A stretch of DNA of 64,000 bases, from contig NZ_BPIK01000001.1 in the NCBI RefSeq assembly GCF_026004075.1, positions 2,334,041 to 2,398,040 of the forward strand. The letters run 5' to 3'. This document shows positions 11,072 through 19,974 of the stretch, piece after piece (the first letter of the stretch is position 1; every line of letters starts with the position of its first letter). The notes beneath the pieces were generated by a model, which was not told where the DNA came from, did no database searches, and worked only from the letters and a program-made list of their open reading frames with translations. The stretch is from Meiothermus sp. GTDB lineage: Bacteria > Deinococcota > Deinococci > Deinococcales > Thermaceae. The translations under genes were made by a program, and so were the position numbers.

Positions 11072-12312
11072 CCCGAAGGTTCCTCCTTTTTCTCTACCGA
11101 GCTGACGCGAACCTTTGCAGCAATAAACAGCAGAACTCCCATACCGCCCACAAGGAGTGAAACGATTTGCAAGGTTCCCGCAGAGCCGAGCCAGCGCACC
11201 AGCGGATCAACCAGCGCCAGCACGGGCAGCACCCCTAAGGCCAGGCTCACGTTCACCAGGCTGAACACCCGCCCCAGAAACTGTTTTGGCACCACCGCCT
11301 GCAACAGCGACTGGGTGGCGACACCCGAGATGTCGAACAGGATACCGCTCAGAAAGAAAACCGCCAGAAGCATCGGAAACGTGGGAAAAGTCGCTCCCAG
11401 CAGCATGGGGACGGCCAGCAGGGTGTTGAGCAAGACCACCCAGGCAAGGCCAGGGATGCCCTTCTTGAGTGCTCCCAGGAAGGCCACCCCCAGCACGCCC
11501 CCCAGGGTGAGGCTGGTGTACAAGAGCCCCATGCCCGCAGCCCCAATCTGGGCCACCTCCAGCGAGATGGGCACCATCACGATCTCCACCACCCGCCAGA
11601 ACAAGGAGGTGAGCAAGGAGAGCAGCAGGATGATCAGCACCGTTCGGCTGTTCACCGCGAAGCCCACCCCCTCAGCCGCCTCGGCCCAGAGGGAGGTACC
11701 CCGGCGGCTTTGGGCCGCCCCCAGGGTCGCCGGGAGGCCGCGCACGGCGTAGGCCACACCGGCAAAGGTAAGGGCATCGAAGAGGAAGAGCCAGAGGGGG
11801 CCTACCAAACCGTACAGCAGCCCCGCCAGGGCCGGGCCCAGCGAGGCCGTTACCTTGGTAAGCACCACCCGCAGGGCGTTGGCCGAGACCAGGGCTTCCT
11901 TGGGTACCAGGGAGGGCACCGCGGCGGCCATGGCGGGGCTCACCAGGCCCTCTACCGTCTGGATCAGGAAGACCAGCGGGTAGACCCAGAGCGGCTCGTG
12001 GAGCACCAGCACCAGGCTGGCCGCGAGCAGGGCGCTCAGCAGGTAGCCCCCCACCAGGGTTCTACGACGATCCCAGCGGTCGGCCAGCGCGCCGGTGAAA
12101 GGCTGCAGAAGGAGCCTCGAGGCCACCCGCACCGCCCAGATACCCGCCAGCGAGGCCACCGAGCCGGTGGCACTATAGACCGCCACGCTCAGGGCCAGCA
12201 CCGTAAACTGGCTGCCCAGGCTGGAAAAGGCTGTGGCCCAGAGCAGCCGGACGTAGGAGGGGTGGGCCAGGGCGGGGTAGTGCTGTCTGAGGAAGGCACC
12301 GATTTTGCTCAT
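11068..12312 (-). CDS. MFS exporter, EntS-like
   Basis: The protein is 414 aa with about 12 membrane spans. It starts MSKIGAFLRQHYPALAHPSY; the ATG at 12312 is chosen because the MFS N-terminus begins here and an upstream extension would be unlike the family. The loop motif GALADRWDRRRTLVGGY is the MFS A-motif. Close relatives export siderophores or drugs. It is the first gene of a two-gene unit with the GNAT protein and has a promoter at 12394-12422. Confidence 0.9.
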   Translation of the reverse strand: MSKIGAFLRQHYPALAHPSYVRLLWATAFSSLGSQFTVLALSVAVYSATGSVASLAGIWAVRVASRLLLQPFTGALADRWDRRRTLVGGYLLSALLAASLVLVLHEPLWVYPLVFLIQTVEGLVSPAMAAAVPSLVPKEALVSANALRVVLTKVTASLGPALAGLLYGLVGPLWLFLFDALTFAGVAYAVRGLPATLGAAQSRRGTSLWAEAAEGVGFAVNSRTVLIILLLSLLTSLFWRVVEIVMVPISLEVAQIGAAGMGLLYTSLTLGGVLGVAFLGALKKGIPGLAWVVLLNTLLAVPMLLGATFPTFPMLLAVFFLSGILFDISGVATQSLLQAVVPKQFLGRVFSLVNVSLALGVLPVLALVDPLVRWLGSAGTLQIVSLLVGGMGVLLFIAAKVRVSSVEKKEEPSG

Positions 12313-12393
12313 ATGGCAGCCTTCGCTATTTTCAGTGCTGCCACCAGCGGCAAAAAATGAGCCTGGAGAGATTCTTCGTTTCGCAGGGATGGT

Positions 12394-12422
12394 ATTATTC
12401 TCTTTGAGAAAAACCCACTCAA
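12394..12422 (-). promoter_or_regulatory. Promoter of the MFS-GNAT pair
   Basis: On the minus strand TTGAGT and AATAAT are separated by 17 bp, 82 bp before the MFS ATG. The surrounding gap (12313-12606) holds no convincing gene. It has one hydrophobic frame (AIAFLGVYLVLLGWFSLWW) without a start codon, probably a leftover. Confidence 0.5.
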
Positions 12423-12606
12423 CCCCACGCGGCCTACCATCACCCGCAAGTCGTCGCGGGCGGGTACATCGTATTACCCTCACAAACCTTCTTTCTTCCC
12501 CAGTGTAGACCTGGCCCACCACAGGCTAAACCAACCCAGCAGAACGAGATAAACCCCGAGAAAAGCAATCGCGGCGCGTGAGCTAACTTGATTGCTCCAA
12601 TTTTCC

Positions 12607-14078
12607 TCATTTGTCGGCCAGGTCGGGGCGGTAGAGGTCGGCTTGCAAGCGCCAGAGCTCCGCGTAGGCACCCCCACGGGCCAGCAGGGTGGCGTGATCG
12701 CCCTCCTCCACCAGGCGACCCCCGCTCAGCACCAGGATGCGGTCGGCCATCCGCACCGGGCCCAGGCGGTGGGTGATGAGGAGCACCGTTTTCCCCTTAG
12801 CCAGCTCGGCAAAGCGGGCGTAGAGGTGGGCCTCCTCTTTGGGATCCAGGGAGGCCGTGGGCTCGTCCAGAACCAGCAGCTCGGCCTGGCGGAAGAAGGC
12901 CCGCGAGAGCGCCACCCGCTGCCACTCCCCCAGGGACAGTTCGGTGCCCCCAAAGGCCCTGGAGAGCAAAGCTTCCGGCCCCAGCCGGAGGAGCAGCCCC
13001 TCGGCCCCTCCGGCCCGGGCCGCCTCCTCTAAGCGCTTTGGGTCGTGGAGGTGCTTTAGGTCGGAAAGGGCGATGTTTTCCTCAAGGGTTAGGGCATAGC
13101 GGCCAAAGTCCTGGAAGACCGCGGCCACCAGGCGGCGCCAGGCCGCAAGATCCAGCTCACGCAGATCCACCCCGTCCACCAGGATGCGCCCCTCGCCGGG
13201 ATCGTAGAAGCGCAGGAGCAGCTTGACCAGGGTGGTCTTGCCCGCCCCGTTCTCCCCCACCAGGGCCAGGCGCTCCCCCGGCGCAGGGTGAAGCTAACGT
13301 CCTGCAAGGCCCGCCTCCCGTCGGGGTAGGTGAAGCCCACCTGCTCAAAGCGGATCTCCTCAAAGGAGCGCACCTCCTTGGCCGTGTCGGCCTCGAGCAG
13401 GGCCTCGGCAAAGTAGCGCATCCGGCGGGCCTCGGGCGCGGTGAACAGCACCGCTTCCCACACCCCCTTCTGCAGCCGGAAGGTTAGGATGGCCTGGGGC
13501 AGGGTGGCCAGCAATAGCAACAGCGGGAAAAGGGGCGCCGCGCTCAGCAAAAGCAGCAACACCCCGGCCACGGTGATGCTCCCCCGGAAGGCGCTCCCCA
13601 GAAAGATGAGCAGGTTCAGGGGCTGGTAGGGGGCCTGATCGCGCAACACCTGCAGCTCATCGTGAAAGCTGGGGTTCTCGAAAGGGGTCAGGTCGGGCAG
13701 GCCGCCCACTTTATCCATCAGCAGAAGGTGCACCCGGGCCGTGAGCCGCTCGTTCACCGCCCCCTGCAGATAGGCCACCCAGGGGGCCAGCAGGAAGTCC
13801 AGGGCAAAGGCCAGGGCCAGCCCCAGCAGGGGCCACCAGAGCCAGGGGCTCCATACGCCCTCCCCCAGACCGGCCACCAGGCCGTCCACCAGGGCGCGGG
13901 TAAAGCCCAGAACCCCCACCGGCACCAGCCCCCCCAGGGCCAGCAGCAGCAAAAGCAGGGTGGCCTCGAGGGGGGCCGCCTGGATCACCTGGCGCAAAGC
14001 CAGCCCAACCAGGCGCCATCGAAAAGTTCTCCTATCCAGCTGCAACCACCTCCTGCCGGGCTTTGAACACAGTACCAC
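12607..14078 (-). pseudogene. ABC exporter (MsbA/LmrA type), broken
   Basis: The N-terminal frame (13089-14078) gives membrane spans (ATLLLLLLALGGLVPVGVLG, APLFPLLLLLATL) and runs into RFEQVGFTYPDGRRALQDVS. The ATPase then continues in another frame (12607-13260): Walker A GENGAGKTTLVK, signature TELSLGEWQRVAL, Walker B LLVLDEPTAS. One G is missing in a G-run near 13278 (expected RRGERLALVGENG). About 110-130 residues between AKEVRSF and EIRFEQVGF are also absent, so the last membrane spans are lost. It is a pseudogene even if the frameshift is a sequencing slip. Confidence 0.8.
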
Positions 14079-14230
14079 CCATCTGGCGCACCAGGGCGGT
14101 CTTCCCGGCCCCGTTCGGCCCGAAGACCCCTAGAACCTCCCCCTGGCGGATCTCGAGGGAGATCGCACCGCTAACCAGTACGCCCCACGCCCCGTAGCGT
14201 TTGGTGAGATTACAGATCGCATTATGGATA
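14032..14230 (-). pseudogene. ABC-transporter ATPase 5' fragment
   Basis: The frame reads NLTKRYGAWGVLVSGAISLE and then FGPNGAGKTALVRQM (Walker A), after which similarity stops and the broken exporter begins. Only about 50 residues of an ATPase remain. It follows the ABC-2 permease by 5 bp, so a second ATPase gene once lay here. Confidence 0.7.
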
Positions 14231-14235
14231 CGCTT

Positions 14236-15006
14236 TCAGTAGGTTCCCAGCACACCTCGCCGCCGTGCTGTGTGGAGGGTGAGCTTGAAGAACCCGATTC
14301 CCAAAGCCAGATAGGCCAGGGCATTGACCCCAGCGAGGAGTAAAAGGCTCCATACTGGGTTCTCTCCGTGTCCTAAAAGCAGACGCAGGGTTGCAACTGA
14401 GGGAGTAAGGGGCAAGAAGTAACCCAGATTACCCCAAGGCCAAGCCAAAGCTTCAAAACGCACGAGGAAAAGACCTAGGAAGACAAACTGAAGAAGGCCC
14501 AGTAGTTGGCTGACGCGCTTGTAAACCAGGGTCAACCCTCCAAAAATTAGGCCTAAACCCAAACTTCCTAAGGCTAGAGTTCCAAGCGGTAGGAGGGCCA
14601 GGGGCTGGAATTCAAGCCGAGCCCCAGAGGTTAGGAGAATGGCCAAAAAAATTGGTATGACCAGGGGGGCAACCTGGATAACAGATAAAAATGCCCTTAT
14701 CAACACCACACCCAAAAGCCCAGGACGGGTAAGGGCTAATTGTTCTAATAACCCTGCTAATGCCTCTTCTGCTATGTTGGAGGCAGTATGTGAAAGTAGA
14801 GAAAAAGCCAGTGACCAGGCAACAATGCTCACCACCAAAGCCTCCAGCCGCTCCCCGAAAAGGGTGGGGCCAGCTAAGTAGTGTGCCCCGGAAAAGAAAA
14901 GGGAAAAAACCACAACTGCCCCCAACACGCTCCCTACAAGCTCCAGGGGGTAGCGGGTGAGAGCTTTTAGGAAACGCCAAAACTCTATGTAGAAAACCTG
15001 GAGCAC
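14236..15006 (-). CDS. ABC-2 type permease
   Basis: This 256-aa protein has six hydrophobic segments, including SVLGAVVVFSLFFSGAHYL, ALVVSIVAWSLAFSLLSHTA and LLLLAGVNALAYLALGIGFF. This is the usual size and layout of the membrane half of an ABC-2 exporter. Its start overlaps the end of the IS-interrupted ATPase gene by 22 bp, so the two were translationally coupled. With its ATPase cut, the transporter is probably inactive in this strain. Confidence 0.85.
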   Translation of the reverse strand: MLQVFYIEFWRFLKALTRYPLELVGSVLGAVVVFSLFFSGAHYLAGPTLFGERLEALVVSIVAWSLAFSLLSHTASNIAEEALAGLLEQLALTRPGLLGVVLIRAFLSVIQVAPLVIPIFLAILLTSGARLEFQPLALLPLGTLALGSLGLGLIFGGLTLVYKRVSQLLGLLQFVFLGLFLVRFEALAWPWGNLGYFLPLTPSVATLRLLLGHGENPVWSLLLLAGVNALAYLALGIGFFKLTLHTARRRGVLGTY

Positions 15007-15278
15007 TGCCTCCTCCTTTCACTGAGCATGCGCCAGAAGAGCCCTGCAAGCGAGATGCTCTCCCGTTCCACCTTCTCTAAGGGTAGAGGATCGATGATTC
15101 TGAGAACCTCCCAGAGGGTTTCCTCCCCTACCACCCGAACCACCTTCCCCTCTACCTCCGCCCCGACGGCCTTAAGTTGAGCCTGGCGCAAAGTTCCTTC
15201 CTCTAGAGGAATTCCGAGCTCTACCCGGTAGACAGCTTGAGGAGAACCTTGGAGTACCTCCTGGGTTCTTCCCTCTAG
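14985..15278 (-). pseudogene. C-terminal part of the IS-interrupted ABC ATPase gene
   Basis: The open frame from the IS edge reads EGRTQEVLQGSPQAVYRVEL ... LERRRQC-like tail and ends at 14985. If the IS and one copy of its 6-bp flank CTCTAG are removed, the frame continues exactly from the upstream half (…EGEVALEGRTQEVL…), giving a 319-aa ATPase of normal ABC-2 length. The region corresponds to the accessory domain behind the ATPase core. Confidence 0.85.
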
Positions 15279-16138
15279 AATCTACAAACCACCTTACCCA
15301 AATCAGGCACTGCAGTTATGTTTAGAGCATGAACCGCCGTGCTTACCCATCGGACGTCCGTGATGAGGAATGGGCTCTGGTGCTGCCCTATTTGACCCTC
15401 GCCCCGCTGGAAGCACCCCAGCGCAAGTACGACCTGCGCGAAGTGTTCAACGCCCTGCGCTGGATGGTTCGAACCGGTGCTCAGTGGGACTACCTGCCCC
15501 ACGACTTCCCACCCCCCCATATCGTTCAGGCGCAAGCCTACCGCTGGATGAACCGGGGGGTCTTCGAAGACCTGGTACACGACCTGCGCATGACCCTGCG
15601 AATGCTCCAGGGCAAAGCCGCCCATCCCAGCGCTGCCATCTACGATGCTCGCACCCTACAGTCCACCCCGCAAAGTGGGGAGCGGGCCGGATACGATGGG
15701 TACAAACGACGCAAGGGAAGCAAAGTTCACCTGGCGGTAGATACCCTGGGGCATCTGCTGGCCCTGGTAGTAACGGCGGCCAGTGAACAGGAACGGGCCC
15801 AGGTGGGAGCCCTCAGTCAACAGGTGCAGGAAGTGACGGGGGAGCAGGTGGAAGTGGCCTTTGTGGATCAGGGTTACACTGGGGAGGAAGCGGCACAAGC
15901 GGCAGAGGCGGAAGGCATCGCCCTGTGTGTGGTCAAGGTGGAAGGGGCCAAACGAGGATTCGTGCTGCTGCCGAAGCGTTGGGTGGTGGAACGTTCGTTT
16001 GCCTGGACATCCCGGTTTCGCAGGCTGGCGCGAGACTATGAGCGGCTGGCTGAGACCTTGCGAGGTTGGCACTGGTTGGCTTTTCGATTCTGATGACAGC
16101 GAAAACTGTGGAGCTTTTACGAACAGCTAGTTAGCAGG
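15279..16138 (+). mobile_element. IS5-family insertion sequence, copy 1 (860 bp)
   Basis: The ends begin AATCTACAAACC and finish GTTAGCAGG; extended by a few bases they form imperfect inverted repeats (AGAATCTACAAAC against AGAGCCTGCTAAC). The insertion is flanked on both sides by CTCTAG (15273-15278 and 16139-16144), a target duplication. It lies inside the ABC ATPase gene, in opposite orientation. A near-identical copy is at 44460-45320. Confidence 0.88.
15329..16093 (+). CDS. IS5-family transposase, C-terminus frameshifted
   Basis: This 254-aa DDE transposase has catalytic residues in [19 protein letters not shown] and WVVERSFAW. The N-terminus [20 protein letters not shown] is the family's typical start. 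Compared with the 268-aa copy at 44.5-45.3 kb, one base is missing near 16088, so the last 14 residues are lost after HWLAF. Activity is uncertain. Confidence 0.9.
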   Translation: MNRRAYPSDVRDEEWALVLPYLTLAPLEAPQRKYDLREVFNALRWMVRTGAQWDYLPHDFPPPHIVQAQAYRWMNRGVFEDLVHDLRMTLRMLQGKAAHPSAAIYDARTLQSTPQSGERAGYDGYKRRKGSKVHLAVDTLGHLLALVVTAASEQERAQVGALSQQVQEVTGEQVEVAFVDQGYTGEEAAQAAEAEGIALCVVKVEGAKRGFVLLPKRWVVERSFAWTSRFRRLARDYERLAETLRGWHWLAFRF

Positions 16139-16810
16139 CTCTAGAGCAACTTCGCCCTCCAGAAGGATGACCACCCGGTCAGCCACTGACTCGGCTAGAT
16201 CGAGTTGGTGGGTGGTGAGGAGAATCGCCTTGCCAGCCTCCTTGAGCCGCAGGAGCCAGGAACGGATGACTTCCAGCGCCTCTAGATCAACACCTAAGGT
16301 GGGTTCATCCAGGAAAAGAACGGGTGGGTCATGCACCATTGCAACAACCGAGGCTACCCTCTGCTGTTGGCCCCGAGAAAGTGTGCCAACGTTCTGATTA
16401 GCCTTATCCACGAGCCCAACCATCTCCAATAGCTCCAGTCCTCGCAGCCGGGCCTCCTTAGGACTGAGACCGCGCAGGGTGCCGAAGTAGATGAGGTTCT
16501 CTAGAGCGGAAAGGCGCCAGTACAGGTTCCGACTACCCTCCAGCACTGCTCCTATCCAGGTTTGTTTTCCTTCAGCCTTGACTTCTACCCGCCCCTCGCT
16601 GGGCTCCACCAGACCCGCTAGGATTTTGATCAGGGTGGTCTTGCCTGCCCCATTGGGACCCAGGAAAGTCAGGATCTCCCCCCGGCAGAGTTCCAGGTTG
16701 ATTCCCCTCAAAGCCTCGATCCATCCACTTCCTTTGGGATAACGCTTGCAAAGACCGCGGGCCACGATAACTTGTCGGGATGGATCGGCTTCCAATTCTT
16801 GCAAGTGCAT
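16139..16810 (-). pseudogene. N-terminal part of the IS-interrupted ABC ATPase gene
   Basis: The first 224 codons encode a complete nucleotide-binding domain: Walker A GPNGAGKTT (residues 51-59), signature LSRGQQQRV, Walker B VLFLDEPTLGVD and the H-loop TTHQLD. The frame enters the IS and stops four codons later. A Shine-Dalgarno GGGAGGG lies just before the ATG, 10 bp after the M29-like gene. A shortened ATPase lacking the C-terminal domain might still be made. Confidence 0.88.
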
Positions 16811-16820
16811 GAATCCCTCC

Positions 16821-17801
16821 CTATGAGGGGACTACCACGTCCATGCCAGGACAAATGAAGTCGATATGGGCCCCAGTGACCCCGTCTCCCACAGCAAAGT
16901 GGATACCACGGGCGCCCTCATTGAGCACAGAGTTGATTCCCCAATCAAGGCTGTGAGCGTCCAAACCAGGATTGTTACTAATCGCCATCTCCACCAACAT
17001 AAGCTCGAGCTGAGGATTGGAGAGTTCTCGTATCTCAACCGAAAGGTCAGTCCCGTTTTTTGAACGCACCTCCGTTAGCTGTGAGTTTTCTATCTTGACC
17101 TTCAATGGGAGTTCTCCTTCCCTGGCGAGTCCACCCAGCAATTGCCATGCTCTTTGGGGCAGATAAGTGAGTTCCTTGGGCATAATTCTATGGTGGGCAA
17201 CTGCTACTCCTGAAACCTCTACTTCTCCATTCACCACAAATCCTGGGTGGAAAAAGTCTTCATTATCTGGAATCATGGCTATTTCAAAGAACATACCTAT
17301 TGCTTCCCACTCGCCCGGCAGTAAGCCTTCCTGTGTGCGGGGGAGCATCATATCCAACCTCTCCTTCAGAATGATCTCCAGCTCACCGTATGTACCCGTA
17401 CATACAAGACGCCGCACCTCGCTATCCTCCAGAATCGAAATCCACCTAGCATTGTCTTTGGTGGCCCGTACAAAATCTGAGGAAGCCAGCAGCTTTATCG
17501 TATAAATGGACGCCTCGAAGGAAGGATCAAAGGCAACCAGGGGTACGATCAACACTTGGCTACCTTTGAAAAACCGCTCGAGCCGAAAAAAAGACATTCC
17601 GTCCACTGTAGTAGGCAAAAGAACTATACTTTTGCGCCGATGTTTGGGAAAGCCAGCGACCTCATCAAATAGGTGAGCTTTTAGATCGTGAGTTCTTAGC
17701 CAGGAGACAAGGGTTGAATCTTCTGTAACAAAAAGTGGCTCAGATGAGCCAAAAACAGGTGCCAAGGATTGCTTTAGCTTGCCCTTCAACTCGCCTTCCA
17801 T
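16821..17801 (-). CDS. M29 aminopeptidase-like protein of a peptide locus
   Basis: Most of this 326-aa protein is unfamiliar. The last 60 residues resemble thermophilic M29 aminopeptidases: VEMAISNNPG, LNEGARGIHFAVGDG and GAHIDFICPG keep the Glu, Glu, His and His-x-Asp positions that bind metal in that family. The N-terminal 200 residues are diverged. AGGAGGTTCTG precedes the ATG. It lies 50 bp after the small precursor-like ORF and 10 bp before the ABC ATPase, so it probably acts on that peptide: trimming, binding or modification. Distant relatives are, from memory, found in RiPP clusters; unverified. Confidence 0.6.
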   Translation of the reverse strand: MEGELKGKLKQSLAPVFGSSEPLFVTEDSTLVSWLRTHDLKAHLFDEVAGFPKHRRKSIVLLPTTVDGMSFFRLERFFKGSQVLIVPLVAFDPSFEASIYTIKLLASSDFVRATKDNARWISILEDSEVRRLVCTGTYGELEIILKERLDMMLPRTQEGLLPGEWEAIGMFFEIAMIPDNEDFFHPGFVVNGEVEVSGVAVAHHRIMPKELTYLPQRAWQLLGGLAREGELPLKVKIENSQLTEVRSKNGTDLSVEIRELSNPQLELMLVEMAISNNPGLDAHSLDWGINSVLNEGARGIHFAVGDGVTGAHIDFICPGMDVVVPS

Positions 17802-17851
17802 CAGAACCTCCTGGGGCTACAGCCGCAACAACACGACTGAAAACTCTTACT

Positions 17852-18103
17852 CTATATCCCCACCCCGCAAGGACAGCCCGTCAAAGGGACGCGAGTAGGG
17901 GCGGGGTCGAGCCCTGATGCTTTGGGAATCCAAGTATAGGATACGGAGTATCCAAAGAAGCCAGTAACAGGCTTGTTAGAGGACGCCTCGCCAAGGTTGC
18001 TCATTGGATCGGCGTAAGGCTTTGAAGCCCTCTTGTGATGACCTTCTGACACAAATCTAAGCAGGCGTGGAGCCTTTAGCGTAACCTGAATTGCCTTCTC
18101 CAA
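17852..18103 (-). CDS. Precursor-like small peptide (candidate RiPP or signal precursor)
   Basis: The ORF encodes 83 aa from a TTG start that follows a near-perfect Shine-Dalgarno (GGGAGGTGATC, 5 nt spacing), which decides the start. It begins MEKAIQVTLKAPRLLRFVSE and ends VPLTGCPCGVGI, with an aromatic stretch GFFGYSVSYTWIP in between. It is the first gene of an operon with an M29-like protein and an ABC-2 exporter, the usual order precursor, processing protein, exporter. The C-terminal GCPCGVGI and the YTW block are candidate core regions. No homologue is recognised. Confidence 0.55.
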   Translation of the reverse strand: MEKAIQVTLKAPRLLRFVSEGHHKRASKPYADPMSNLGEASSNKPVTGFFGYSVSYTWIPKASGLDPAPTRVPLTGCPCGVGI

Positions 18104-18153
18104 TTCGATCACCTCCCATGAAACGAACTGTGTTACGGCTGTAGCCAATGTTG

Positions 18154-18241
18154 TTTATAGCACCCCCCAGGTAACCAAACCCCCTCTCAGAATGGTTACC
18201 TTTCCTCTCATTTTGGTTACCTTCTGACCGTGTTGGTTACC
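18154..18241 (-). promoter_or_regulatory. Promoter with four GGTTACC heptamers
   Basis: GGTTACC occurs on the plus strand at 18194, 18215 and 18235 (21 and 20 bp apart) and inverted at 18170. On the minus strand TATAAA (18154-18159) is a -10 box, and the inverted heptamer lies where the -35 box would be. Spacing of two helical turns between heptamers is the pattern of SARP-type activator sites. The array lies between the precursor operon and the gene pair for an exported peptide and a SARP-like regulator. Confidence 0.65.
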
Positions 18242-18263
18242 TCCCCTGGGTTAGGGTGGAAGC

Positions 18264-18404
18264 ATGCGGAAGGTTCGGCTGTTCTTAGTTTTGCTGGTTT
18301 TTCTGGTTCTGGGCCTCAGGGAGACCGCCCGCGCCTGCACCCACCCCGACTGCCCCCCACCGGGGGTGGTGCGCTCCGGGGTGCCTAGCGGTACTGGGCG
18401 CTGA
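18264..18404 (+). CDS. 46-aa exported small peptide
   Basis: The ATG at 18264 opens MRKVRLFLVLLVFLVLGLRE and continues TARA, a clear signal peptide with an ARA cleavage site. The mature part would be about 22 residues beginning CTHPDCPPPGVV, with two Cys and several Pro. The start is 23 bp from the last GGTTACC heptamer. The 3' end overlaps the convergent regulator gene by 20 bp. It may be a secreted signal; no homologue is recognised. Confidence 0.6.
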   Translation: MRKVRLFLVLLVFLVLGLRETARACTHPDCPPPGVVRSGVPSGTGR

Positions 18405-19974
18405 GCCGCCGCACCCAGGCCCGCACCGCCGGGCGGCGGGGGTCGGGTTCGGGCAGGCGTTCCAGCAGGGCCTCCCAGAGGATGAGGTCATCCGGGATGC
18501 GCTGGGCCAGGCGGTAGAGAGGCTCCGGGTCGGGCTGCCGGAGGACGGCCTCTCTGAGCTGTTCCTCCAGGTGGTTCCGCAGCAGCTCGATGCCGGGGGC
18601 CTGGCTTTTGGGCAGCAGGGGGCCCTGGTAGAGGCTGAGAGCCTCGGCCAGGCGGTGGTGTTGCAGGGCTTCCTGGAGCTTCAGGAAGTCGGCCTCGATG
18701 GGGGTACAAAGCCGGTAGGGGCGGGGCTGGACTTCGAAGCCCTGCTGACGCAGGCGGCAGAGCTCGCTCTTGAGGGCCTGGGGGTTGGGCGCGGGGTAGA
18801 GGGCCCGGGCCAGGGCCTCGCCCGAGAGGCCTTCGGGGTGGGCCAGCAGCAGGGTGAGGAGTTCTAGGCTGCGGGGCCTGAGGGCGGGGAAGCCCTCCAG
18901 GTGAGCCGCCCCCAGGGTGCGCAGGTAGGGGGTGGCGGGTGGGGGGAGTTCGGGCGGCAGGAAGAGGACCCTGGCCTCGGGCCGGAGGGCCTGGGCCATC
19001 CGGCGGTAGGGCGCGGGGAGGGGGACTCCTTCCAGGGCTGCGAGGTGGGCGGCGGCCCGCAGGGCCTCCTCGGCCCACTCGGTCTGCAGGGTGGGGAGGG
19101 CGGCTTCCAGGAGCGGGCGGGCCTCCGGGCTGGGGTAGTGCCAGAGGCCCTGGGCCAGCGATTGGAGGGCCTGGGGCAGGGGGTCGGGGGAAGGCCCGGC
19201 GGCCGCTGCGCGGAGCCAGCGGGAAAGAAGGGGCCGGGCCGAGGGGCGGTGCTTGAAGAGCAGCACCAGCAGGGGCAGGTCGTAGGGCTGGTGGGGGCTG
19301 GAGTTCTGCCGCAGGAGGGCCTCCAGGAGTTCGGGGCTTTCCTGGCCCTGCATACCCTGCAGGAGCAGGCTGAGCCAGAGGGCATAGTAGCGCACCCCGG
19401 GGGCTGCGTGGGCCAGCAGGGGTGGGAGGGATCGTTCCAGGGCGGGCAGGGGCTCCTCCCCCCCCAGGGCCAAAAGGGTGAGCTCCTCCAGCCGGTAGTG
19501 GGGCTGCTCCGGGGCTTGCAGGACGGCCCGGCTGGCGTAGGAAAGAGCCTCGGCCAAGCGGCCCAGCCGCCTATGGGTGCGGGCCAGGGCGTAGGCCAGG
19601 CGGGCCTGTTCCTCGGGTGGGCCCTCGCAGCGGTCAAGCGCCGCTTGCAGGGCCAGGAGTCCATCGGCGGGCGGAAGCGAGAGGCCCAGGTGGTAGAGCG
19701 TGAGGGGGGTCTGGGCCTGATGTGCGGCAGCCAGGGCCCGCCTGCGGTAGGTGGCCGGATCGCCTTTGCGGAAAGCCGCGAAGCCCAGGAGTGCGAGGCG
19801 TTCGGCCTGGGCGACGCTCTCTTGGGGCTGCCAGCTTTCCAGCAGGGCCTGAGCCTCGGCCACCTGGCCCAGCGCCAGAAGTGACAGGGCCACGGCCTGC
19901 ACCCGGGCTTGTTGCTGGGCCAGCGAAAGGGCCTCCCCATAGCGGCCCTGGGCGTAGAGGGCCAGGGCGTCCAT
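18385..19974 (-). CDS. SARP/BTAD-like TPR regulator 1
   Basis: This 529-aa protein has a long N-terminal helical-repeat region (TPR-like, with repeats such as YAQGRYGEALSLAQQQ). From about residue 340 a winged-helix region follows: LGAAHLEGFPALRPRSLELL, LARALYPAPNPQALKSELCRL and a BTAD-like tail. The domain order is reversed relative to actinobacterial SARPs (DNA-binding domain first), as in Thermaceae relatives. It probably reads a peptide or metabolite through the TPR part and binds the GGTTACC array beside it. Confidence 0.75.
   Translation of the reverse strand: MDALALYAQGRYGEALSLAQQQARVQAVALSLLALGQVAEAQALLESWQPQESVAQAERLALLGFAAFRKGDPATYRRRALAAAHQAQTPLTLYHLGLSLPPADGLLALQAALDRCEGPPEEQARLAYALARTHRRLGRLAEALSYASRAVLQAPEQPHYRLEELTLLALGGEEPLPALERSLPPLLAHAAPGVRYYALWLSLLLQGMQGQESPELLEALLRQNSSPHQPYDLPLLVLLFKHRPSARPLLSRWLRAAAAGPSPDPLPQALQSLAQGLWHYPSPEARPLLEAALPTLQTEWAEEALRAAAHLAALEGVPLPAPYRRMAQALRPEARVLFLPPELPPPATPYLRTLGAAHLEGFPALRPRSLELLTLLLAHPEGLSGEALARALYPAPNPQALKSELCRLRQQGFEVQPRPYRLCTPIEADFLKLQEALQHHRLAEALSLYQGPLLPKSQAPGIELLRNHLEEQLREAVLRQPDPEPLYRLAQRIPDDLILWEALLERLPEPDPRRPAVRAWVRRLSAQYR

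Noticed and set aside
16821-18103. Assignment to the crocagin family
   Set aside because: Similarity is limited to a vague M29-like end and an aromatic YTW in the peptide. Other crocagin enzymes are absent, so only a general peptide-locus call is made.
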